From an uncultured Clostridia bacterium (lineage in GTDB: Bacteria > Bacillota > Clostridia > Oscillospirales > Ruminococcaceae): a stretch of 10,684 nt of DNA. The position numbers and the translations under genes were made by a program. The stretch is from contig CALXKG010000256.1 in NCBI GenBank assembly GCA_944388825.1, positions 1-10,684 on the forward strand, in the 5' to 3' direction. Under the pieces are notes generated by a model that had not been told where the DNA came from, made no database searches, and worked only from the letters and a program-made list of their open reading frames with translations. This document shows positions 5,851-10,684 of the stretch, one piece after another. Positions within the stretch are counted from its first letter, which is position 1. Every line of letters starts with the position of its first letter.

Positions 5851-5872
5851 AATATGGGATAAATCCCATATT
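5851..5872. promoter_or_regulatory. Palindromic operator candidate over the TA transcription start
   Basis: Two perfect 10-bp inverted arms (AATATGGGAT and ATCCCATATT) are separated by AA. The palindrome starts right after the -10 box and spans roughly -5 to +17, ending before the ribosome site at 5875-5879. A dimeric XRE repressor bound here would block RNA polymerase, so the HigA-like antitoxin encoded two genes downstream is the obvious ligand. A hairpin role in the mRNA is less likely because transcription should begin inside the left arm. No T-tract follows, so it is not a terminator. Confidence 0.8.
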
Positions 5873-5885
5873 GCAGAGGCTCGGT

Positions 5886-6248
5886 ATGGATAAATTTACA
5901 GTTGTGTTTTATGATCTGCCGGATGGCTCTGAACCAGTAAAGGATTTTCTTTTACAGCTGCCTGTAAAGATGCGCGCGAAAATTATGCTTACAATTTCTT
6001 TGCTGGAAGAAAATGGTACGGCATTGCGTGAGCCATATTCAAAACCGGTGGGTGATGGTATCTTTGAACTTCGGACGAAATTTGGCTCGGATATTACGCG
6101 CGTAATGTATTTTTTCTATGTTGGAAGAAAAATTATTTTGACAAACGGATTCGTGAAAAAAGATCAGAAAACACCGAAAAGAGAAATTGAAAAGGCAAAG
6201 CGGTACCAAGCGGAGTATTGCAGCAGAAAGGGGATTCAAGATGACTGA
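5886..6248 (+). CDS. HigB/RelE-type toxin (Gp49-like family)
   Basis: This 120-aa protein is predicted to be the toxin of a type II toxin-antitoxin pair, most likely a ribosome-dependent mRNA interferase. The ATG at 5886 has AGAGG 6 nt upstream. Family marks are IFELRTKFG (ELR at 61-63), TRVMYFFY with Arg72, and the C-terminal LTNGFVKKDQKTP (85-97) followed by a helix rich in Lys and Glu. The length is normal for phage Gp49-like HigB proteins. The stop overlaps the antitoxin start by 8 nt. Toxin-first order is the hallmark of hig-type loci. The stretch 5881-6240 is about 40% GC by my count, against about 60% in the adjoining DUF3237 gene, which suggests horizontal acquisition. The exact catalytic residues of this subgroup are not certain to me. 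Confidence 0.9.
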   Translation: MDKFTVVFYDLPDGSEPVKDFLLQLPVKMRAKIMLTISLLEENGTALREPYSKPVGDGIFELRTKFGSDITRVMYFFYVGRKIILTNGFVKKDQKTPKREIEKAKRYQAEYCSRKGIQDD

Positions 6249-6531
6249 ATTTCAGGATTTCTTACAGGAACAGCTGCAAGACCCTTCTTTCCGGCAGGAA
6301 TGGGAATTGCTCCAACCGGAAAAAGCGATCATGCAGGCTATGATTGACGCCAGGCAGCAGGCAGGGCTGACGCAGCAGCAGTTATCCGAGCGGACTGGTA
6401 TTTCGCAAGCGGATATCAGCAAGCTGGAACGCGGCAGCGGCAACCCCTCTTTGAAAACGCTACAGCGGCTGGCGGCTGGTATGGGCAAACAGGTTAAAAT
6501 CGAGTTTGTCCCTATGGCGTCTAAAGTATAA
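6241..6531 (+). CDS. HigA-type XRE antitoxin / autorepressor
   Basis: This 96-aa DNA-binding antitoxin was given the start at 6241 because AAAGGGG (6227-6233) is 7 nt upstream and lies inside the toxin gene. An upstream in-frame ATG at 6187 has no such site. An N-terminal helical region (1-36) precedes a Cro/CI-type helix-turn-helix at about 43-65: LTQQQLSERTGIS, then QADISKLERG, with the conserved SxxEG-like turn replaced by KLERG. The C-terminus (KQVKIEF) probably forms a strand or tail that contacts the toxin. Known HigA proteins neutralise HigB by binding it and repress their own operon. The palindrome at 5851-5872 is a fitting target. The gene shares the promoter at 5821 and ends before the terminator at 6583. 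Confidence 0.92.
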   Translation: MTEFQDFLQEQLQDPSFRQEWELLQPEKAIMQAMIDARQQAGLTQQQLSERTGISQADISKLERGSGNPSLKTLQRLAAGMGKQVKIEFVPMASKV

Positions 6532-6582
6532 ATCGGCGGATTCAGGATAAGGGCTTATCATTCCGCAGAATATGCAGTATAT

Positions 6583-6626
6583 AACCCCGCCAACGGCTGT
6601 TCCGGCCAGTGGCGGGGTTGCTTTTT
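6583..6626 (+). terminator. Terminator between convergent antitoxin and HAD genes
   Basis: A 10-bp perfect stem (AACCCCGCCA, 6583-6592, with TGGCGGGGTT, 6610-6619) encloses a 17-nt loop that can itself form a small GGC/GCC helix. It is followed by GC and five T residues (6622-6626). The T-tract overlaps the stop codon of the HAD gene on the other strand. The same stem read on the minus strand is followed by TATATA rather than a T-run, so it may stop both transcripts but is stronger in the plus direction. Confidence 0.88.
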
Positions 6627-7407
6627 ATGCTTTTCGTGCGGCGATGATCACTTCCGCCCCTTCGGCAAATCCGATGCCGCCTTCCCCCTTTGTGATATAG
6701 GCGGGGAGGTGGGAAAGCTGCCCCGCAAACGGCGCAAGGTTCGCGACCCCGACCGACAGCGGAAAGCGGGCGAACATCGGCTCGTCATTCGGCGAGTCGC
6801 CGAAAAAGACCACCTTTTCTTCCAGACGGTCTTCGCGGCAAACCTCCCGCAGGAAAAGCTCCGCCATCTCGACTTTGGAATAATTGCCAAACCAGGTGTT
6901 GACGTGGATGGAGCTCACCTTCGCGACCGCGCCGAACCGCTCGCAGACCGCTTTGATCCGCAAAGCTGCGTCCATCCCGAGGTGGACGTCCTCGTTAAAG
7001 TCGATGGCGAGGTCGCAGACCCGGTAGGGCTGGTCCTTCGACACCCGGCAGCCGGGCACCTCCCGTAAACAGGCCTGTTCGATCTCCCGGAGTTTTTCGG
7101 AAAGGCGTTCCCGCGGGACCGACGGGTGGAAAAAGCGTTTGCGCTCCTTCCCGTCCCAGTAGTCGGCAAACGCGCCGTTTTCCCCGATGACCGCCGCCGC
7201 CGGCCATTCCCGCAGGATCAGGTCGCACCAGCCGGCCGGACGCCCGGTGACCGGGATAACTTGAAACCCCGCCCGGCTGAGCTTCCAGAGGGCGGCATAG
7301 CTTTCGGGCAGGAGTTTGCCGCCGCTTGTGATGGTGTCGTCGATGTCGTGGAGGATGTATTTGACCTGCCGGAGGGAGGCGGGGCTGAGGTTTTCAATGG
7401 GCTGCAT
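6625..7407 (-). CDS. HAD-superfamily hydrolase, subfamily IIB (sugar-phosphatase-like)
   Basis: This 260-aa cytoplasmic phosphatase was given the ATG at 7407 because AGGAG lies 8 nt upstream. All four HAD motifs are present: motif I HDIDDTIT with nucleophile Asp21 and acid/base Asp23, motif II PVTGRP with Thr54, motif III Lys178 in NYSKVEM, and motif IV GDSPND with Asp204 and Asp208. The roughly 100-residue insertion between motifs II and III is the C2B-type cap that defines the IIB/Cof group. Such enzymes act on sugar phosphates, phosphomannose or similar small phosphates; the substrate cannot be told from the cap here. It lies 79 nt downstream of the acetyltransferase gene on the same strand with no clear promoter between, so the two may be co-transcribed. 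Confidence 0.92.
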   Translation of the reverse strand: MQPIENLSPASLRQVKYILHDIDDTITSGGKLLPESYAALWKLSRAGFQVIPVTGRPAGWCDLILREWPAAAVIGENGAFADYWDGKERKRFFHPSVPRERLSEKLREIEQACLREVPGCRVSKDQPYRVCDLAIDFNEDVHLGMDAALRIKAVCERFGAVAKVSSIHVNTWFGNYSKVEMAELFLREVCREDRLEEKVVFFGDSPNDEPMFARFPLSVGVANLAPFAGQLSHLPAYITKGEGGIGFAEGAEVIIAARKA

Positions 7408-7486
7408 GGGGTTTGCTCCTTTCGGGGGACGCGGGTGGGACGCTGCCGGCAAAGCCGGATACGCCTAAGAGTTGGTTGCTTTTCAG

Positions 7487-7996
7487 TTAGAGGATATAGG
7501 TATATTCCTCCGCCAATTCGCCGGTTTGGGGGTAGAGGCGGGGGCCGGTGGATACCCGCCGCATCCCCAGCTTTTCCATCAGCTTATAGGAGGGGGTGTT
7601 CCGGGTGTCGCAGTGGGCGGTGATCCTCCGGACGCCGAGCGCCTCCCGCGCAAAGCGGACGGCCGCCTCCGCCGCCTCGAAGGCGTAGCCCTTCCGGTGG
7701 TAGCGCCGGTCCAGGATCCAGCCCAGCTCCCCTTCGGAACGGCTTTCGTCCAGGTAGACCGACACCGCGCCGATGGGGCTGCCCGCCAGCGTCAGCGCAA
7801 ATTCGTAAAAGGCGGGCGTCTCCTTTTCCCATTCTGCTTCGACAGCCGAGAGGAAGGCGGCGGTCTCCGCCTCGGTCTGCTTTTTCCCAAAGAACATGTA
7901 CCGGGTATTTTCCGGGTCGGCGGCGTAGCGGTGGACGGCGGGGAGCGCCCACAGCCCCAGCGGGCGGAGGACGAGGCGGGCGGTTTTGATTTCCAT
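7487..7996 (-). CDS. GNAT-family N-acetyltransferase (RimJ/RimL-like)
   Basis: This 169-aa cytoplasmic enzyme should transfer an acetyl group from acetyl-CoA to an amine, such as a protein N-terminus, antibiotic or small metabolite. The opening TARLVLRPL and the closing NTPSYKLMEKLGMRR are typical of the Acetyltransf_3 group. The acetyl-CoA pyrophosphate loop is RRYHRKGYAFEA near residues 97-108, fitting the R/Q-x-x-G-x-G/A signature. The central ELGWIL strand precedes it. The ATG at 7996 has AAGGAG 5 nt before it. The rex terminator ends only 14 nt upstream of this start, leaving no room for a separate promoter, so expression must come from readthrough or a promoter inside rex. Substrate unknown. 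Confidence 0.93.
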   Translation of the reverse strand: MEIKTARLVLRPLGLWALPAVHRYAADPENTRYMFFGKKQTEAETAAFLSAVEAEWEKETPAFYEFALTLAGSPIGAVSVYLDESRSEGELGWILDRRYHRKGYAFEAAEAAVRFAREALGVRRITAHCDTRNTPSYKLMEKLGMRRVSTGPRLYPQTGELAEEYTYIL

Positions 7997-8010
7997 ATAT
8001 TCTCCTTGTC

Positions 8011-8038
8011 AAATAAACGCCCCCGGTTTCCCGGGGGC
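8011..8038 (-). terminator. Terminator of the hydratase-icd-rex cluster
   Basis: On the minus strand, an 8-bp perfect stem (GCCCCCGG, 8038-8031, with CCGGGGGC, 8026-8019) and a GAAA tetraloop are followed by GTTTATTT (8018-8011). That tail can also pair with AAATAAAC at 8052-8045, giving an outer helix broken by a six-base bulge and making the element look bidirectional. It begins 8 nt after the rex stop codon. The ribosome site of the acetyltransferase gene follows immediately. Confidence 0.85.
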
Positions 8039-8046
8039 AGGCCTGT

Positions 8047-8682
8047 TTATTTTTCCATCTCGCTTAACCGGTAGCAGAGGATCGAGAGCGAATCGCCCAG
8101 GTGGACGTTTTCGACGACGATCCCTTCGTAGTCCAGCGCCAGGTCGTAGTGGGAGAAGTTCCAAAACCCCCTGACCCCCAGCGACACCAGGTCCCGGGAG
8201 AGCTTGATCGCCGCCTCCTTCGGGATGCAGAGGATCGCGACCGTCGGGTTCATCCGCTTGCAGTAGTCGTACAGGGCGGTGATGTTCTGGATCGCCACCC
8301 CGGCGATCTGCCGGCCGATCAGCTCCGGGTCGAGGTCGAAGATGGCCGACAGCTCAAACCCGCGGGAGACAAAGTCCATATGCTGGGCGATCGCCCGGCC
8401 GAGGTTGCCGGCCCCGATGAGGACCGCCCGGCGGTGGGTGCCAAGCCCCAGGATCCGGCCGATCTCCTCATACAGCGACTGGACGTTGTAGCCGTACCCC
8501 TGCTGGCCGAAGCCGCCGAAGCAGTTTAGATCCTGCCGGATCTGGGAGGCGGTCAGCCCCATCCGGGCGGCGAGGTCGCCCGACGAGATCCGCACCACCC
8601 CGTCGTCCGCCAGCTCCCGCAAAAAGCGGTGGTAGCGGGGGAGGCGGCGGATGACCGAGGCGGAGACGCTGCCTTTGGGCAT
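8047..8682 (-). CDS. rex: Redox-sensing transcriptional repressor Rex
   Basis: This 211-aa cytoplasmic repressor has the normal Rex length. It senses the NADH/NAD+ ratio: high NADH releases it from DNA and derepresses fermentation and related genes. Residues 1 to about 80 form the winged-helix DNA-binding domain, with SQIRQDLNCFG (46-56) as the recognition-helix region followed by GQQGYGYNV. The Rossmann domain starts with VLIGAGNLG (GxGxxG at 90-95), then AIFDLDPE, whose acidic residue after the second strand fits NAD(H) binding. The C-terminal segment has the expected swapped-helix region. The ATG at 8682 is 6 nt after the icd stop, and its G-rich ribosome site (GGGGGGGAG) lies over the end of icd, so the genes are coupled. 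I found no full Rex operator in the window; one may sit upstream beyond the right edge. Confidence 0.95.
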   Translation of the reverse strand: MPKGSVSASVIRRLPRYHRFLRELADDGVVRISSGDLAARMGLTASQIRQDLNCFGGFGQQGYGYNVQSLYEEIGRILGLGTHRRAVLIGAGNLGRAIAQHMDFVSRGFELSAIFDLDPELIGRQIAGVAIQNITALYDYCKRMNPTVAILCIPKEAAIKLSRDLVSLGVRGFWNFSHYDLALDYEGIVVENVHLGDSLSILCYRLSEMEK

Positions 8683-8688
8683 AGGGTA

Positions 8689-9918
8689 TCACTCCCCCCC
8701 GATGATCCCGACGCTGGCGGCCAGCCGGTTGCCGACGATCTTGAGGAATTCCTCGGTCCCGACCTTGACCTTGTGCTCGAGGGTGGAGGAGGCGTAAAGG
8801 TCGCCGGTCATGATCCCTTCCTCGATCGTCTCGATCGTCGCCTTTTCCAGCTTATCGGCGAATTTGACCAGTTTCGGCAGGTGGTCCAGCTCGCCCCGCT
8901 TGCGCAGCGCGCCCGACCAGGCGAAGATGGTCGCGACCGAGTTGGTGGAGGTGGGCTCGCCTTTTAGATGCTTATAGTAGTGGCGCTGGACGGTGCCGTG
9001 GGCCGCCTCGTATTCGTAGACCCCGTCGGGGGAGACCAGCACCGAGGTCATCATCGCCAGCGAACCGTAGGCGGTCGCGACCATGTCGGACATGACGTCG
9101 CCGTCGTAGTTCTTGCAGGCCCAGATATACCCGCCCTCCGACCGGACGACCCGGGCGACCGCGTCGTCGATCAGGGTGTAGAAGTAGGTGATGCCGGCCG
9201 CCTCAAACCGCTCTTTGTATTCGGTCTCATAGATCTCGGCGAAGATATCCTTGAAATGATGGTCGTAGGTCTTGCTGATCGTGTCCTTGGTGGCGAACCA
9301 GACGTCCTGCCCGGTCGAAAGGCCGTAGTTGAAGCAGGCCCGCGCAAAGGAAGCTATCGAGGAGTCGGTGTTGTGGATCCCCTGGATGATGCCGGCGGAA
9401 CCGGAAAAGGTGTGGATCGCGGCCCTTGTCTCGCTGCCGTCGGGAGCGGTCACGACCAGCTCGGCCTTCGACCCTTCCGGGCAGGCCAGCTCGACGTTTT
9501 TATAGATGTCGCCGTAGGCGTGGCGGGCGATGGTGATCGGCTTTTTCCAGCTGGGGATATAGGGGACCAGCCCCTTTACCATGATCGGCGCCCGGAAGAC
9601 GGTGCCGTCCAGCATCGCCCGGATGGTGGCGTTGGGGGACTTCCACATCTCGTGGAGATGGTATTCGTCCATGCGGGCGGCGTTGGGGGTGATGGTCGCG
9701 CACTTGACCGCGACGCCGTACTTTTTGGTGGCGAGGGCGGAGTCGACCGTCACCTGGTCGCCGGTCTCGTCCCGGTGGGGAAGGCCCAGGTCGTAGTATT
9801 CGGTCTTGAGGTCGACAAAGGGGAGGATCAGCCGGTCTTTGATCATCTGCCAGATGACCCGGGTCATCTCGTCCCCGTCCATCTCGACCAGCGGTGTTGT
9901 CATGCGGATTTTGCCCAT
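8689..9918 (-). CDS. icd: NADP-dependent isocitrate dehydrogenase, eukaryote-like type
   Basis: This 409-aa cytoplasmic enzyme converts isocitrate and NADP+ to 2-oxoglutarate, CO2 and NADPH. The start at 9918 is chosen because AAGGG lies about 10 nt upstream and the product then begins MGKIRM, close to homologues. Key residues fall at the same numbers as I recall for human IDH1: Ser94, Asn96 and Arg100 in SPNATIR, Arg109, Arg132 in ARHAYGD and Tyr139. The metal-binding region around IDDAVA and YDGDVMSD is intact. The cofactor loop HGTVQRHYYKH retains the Arg-His pair that contacts the 2'-phosphate of NADP, arguing against NAD specificity. It is thus not the E. coli Icd type. It follows the hydratase by 58 nt and precedes rex by 6 nt. 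Together with the hydratase it supplies 2-oxoglutarate for glutamate synthesis. Confidence 0.96.
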   Translation of the reverse strand: MGKIRMTTPLVEMDGDEMTRVIWQMIKDRLILPFVDLKTEYYDLGLPHRDETGDQVTVDSALATKKYGVAVKCATITPNAARMDEYHLHEMWKSPNATIRAMLDGTVFRAPIMVKGLVPYIPSWKKPITIARHAYGDIYKNVELACPEGSKAELVVTAPDGSETRAAIHTFSGSAGIIQGIHNTDSSIASFARACFNYGLSTGQDVWFATKDTISKTYDHHFKDIFAEIYETEYKERFEAAGITYFYTLIDDAVARVVRSEGGYIWACKNYDGDVMSDMVATAYGSLAMMTSVLVSPDGVYEYEAAHGTVQRHYYKHLKGEPTSTNSVATIFAWSGALRKRGELDHLPKLVKFADKLEKATIETIEEGIMTGDLYASSTLEHKVKVGTEEFLKIVGNRLAASVGIIGGE

Positions 9919-9976
9919 ATTCTCATATCCCTTCTTTTTGGCGTAGATGGTTCGCGGCCCTGCTGGAAGCGGAAAG

Positions 9977-10684
9977 TCAGGCTTTCCCATACCCCGCCGC
10001 GTAGTAATTCATCAGGCAGCCTTCCAGGATGATCTGCTTCTCATCCTTTGTCAGCTCGGGCAGGTGGAGGGTGATGGGGGAGACGGTGCCGTCCTGCCGG
10101 ACCATATGCCCCTTGAGCGTTTGGAGCCCTTCCTCGACCGCCTCCCGGATGTTCGGGACAAAGAGGCAGTCGCCCGGGTCAAACGGGAAGTTCTCGCTCT
10201 CGTCGACCGTGAAGGGGAGGATGCCCCAGTTGATGCAGTTGGAGCGGTAGCGCTTGGTGGCGTAGCTGTAGGCGATGTTCGCCAGCCCCCCCAGCACCCG
10301 CTGGCAGGAGGCGGCCTGCTCCCTGGCCGACCCGTCGCCCGGCCGGCAGGCGAAGATGGCCGAACCGACGCTGGTGCCGGAAAGGGCGGTCTCGGGCAGG
10401 CCGAGGGCTTCCATCACCTTGACCAGCGACTCCGGCTTTTCGCCGGCGTTTACCTGTGCCGCCTCTTCCCGGGCCGCTTTGGAGCGGGGGACATAGTCCG
10501 GCGCCCGGCGGGAGAGGGCGAAGTCGGAGAGCTTGATCGGGTTGCTGCGGTAGGAGGAGGTTTCGCCCGACGGGATCAGCTCGTCGGTGGTCGTGACCGG
10601 GTCGCGGATGACGTCGGCCAGCCGCACCAGCAGGTGCTGCTGCAGCAGGTCGAATTTCGGCCAGTCGGTGATGTTCGGCCCCAT
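9977..10684 (-). CDS. Aconitate hydratase-family protein, C-terminal part (cut by window edge)
   Basis: The 235 visible residues are the C-terminal swivel-domain end of an aconitase-family hydratase. The full protein of this clostridial type is about 750 aa, so the iron-sulfur and catalytic front part lies beyond position 10684. The ATG at 10684-10682 is internal and not the real start. Recognisable segments are DPVTTTDELIPSGETSSYRSNP, in which the SGETSSYRSNP part is a substrate-binding loop, and GLANIAYSYATKRYRSNCINWG, the swivel-domain segment of this subfamily, in which the YRSN motif recurs. Aconitase interconverts citrate and isocitrate, and its neighbour icd uses isocitrate, which supports the citrate assignment over homoaconitate or methylcitrate. 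The stop at 9977 is 58 nt before icd with no promoter or terminator between, so the genes are probably one transcript. Confidence 0.9.
   Translation of the reverse strand: MGPNITDWPKFDLLQQHLLVRLADVIRDPVTTTDELIPSGETSSYRSNPIKLSDFALSRRAPDYVPRSKAAREEAAQVNAGEKPESLVKVMEALGLPETALSGTSVGSAIFACRPGDGSAREQAASCQRVLGGLANIAYSYATKRYRSNCINWGILPFTVDESENFPFDPGDCLFVPNIREAVEEGLQTLKGHMVRQDGTVSPITLHLPELTKDEKQIILEGCLMNYYAAGYGKA

Noticed and set aside
7446..7458. Small hairpin CCGGC-AAA-GCCGG between the GNAT and HAD genes
   Set aside because: The stem is only 5 bp and no T-tract follows in either direction, so it is not a terminator. It may be a chance feature of GC-rich DNA.
8007..8020. TTGTCAAAT as a possible Rex operator near the GNAT start
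   Set aside because: Only one half resembles the TTGTGA-type consensus. The mirrored half is missing and the sequence is explained by the terminator tail.
8968..10032. A 354-codon plus-strand open frame opposite icd
   Set aside because: It is a frame shadow of icd and the hydratase end. The product is Gly/Val/Asp-rich with no domain, and there is no ribosome site supporting it.
1..10684. CRISPR arrays, riboswitches, phage defence operons or secondary-metabolite clusters
   Set aside because: There are no spaced short repeats, no recognisable riboswitch cores in the leaders, and no Cas, restriction, retron, CBASS or biosynthetic core genes among the coding regions. The only repeats are the gene duplication and the wall-binding repeats.

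Overview
The window looks like chromosomal DNA from a GC-rich, low-oxygen member of the Firmicutes (Clostridia, probably near the Oscillospiraceae/Ruminococcaceae). This is inferred from Gram-positive style AGGAGG ribosome sites, sigma-A promoters of the TTGACA/TATAAT type, a Rex repressor, choline-binding-type wall repeats, a clostridial-type aconitase-family hydratase and two lipoproteins of a kind I associate with gut Clostridia. No 16S or other species marker is present, so the assignment stays broad.

Layout from left to right. (1) A tRNA-Thr(GGU) gene on the minus strand, with a perfect consensus promoter. (2) Two tandem, about 95% identical lipoprotein genes of unknown function on the minus strand, joined by an ATGA stop/start overlap. 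(3) A FlK-like hot-dog thioesterase with its own promoter and terminator, then a MATE exporter, both minus strand. (4) A divergent intergenic region with back-to-back promoters at about 3440-3568. (5) Plus strand: a small lipoprotein with an acidic, serine- and glycine-rich linker and a strong terminator, then a two-gene operon of a secreted wall-binding transglutaminase-like protein and a DUF3237 protein. (6) A HigB/HigA-type toxin-antitoxin pair, about 40% GC in GC-rich surroundings, with a near-consensus promoter and a 22-bp palindrome over the predicted transcription start. (7) A shared terminator, then minus-strand genes for a HAD-IIB phosphatase and a GNAT acetyltransferase. (8) A minus-strand cluster entering from the right edge: aconitase-family hydratase (3' part only), NADP-type isocitrate dehydrogenase and Rex, ending in a strong terminator.

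How the genes fit together. Hydratase plus isocitrate dehydrogenase make the oxidative branch from citrate to 2-oxoglutarate, which in anaerobes mainly feeds glutamate synthesis. Rex, which senses NADH/NAD+, is coupled to them by a 6-nt gap. The rest is a mix of envelope functions (three lipoproteins, a wall-bound protein, an exporter), small housekeeping enzymes and one probably acquired TA module. I found no CRISPR array, integrase, transposase or phage structural gene. The points most worth following are the mosaic lipoprotein duplication, the TA operator, the hydratase-icd-rex arrangement and the transglutaminase/DUF3237 pair. Nothing here can be called a new defence or biosynthetic system from sequence reading alone.
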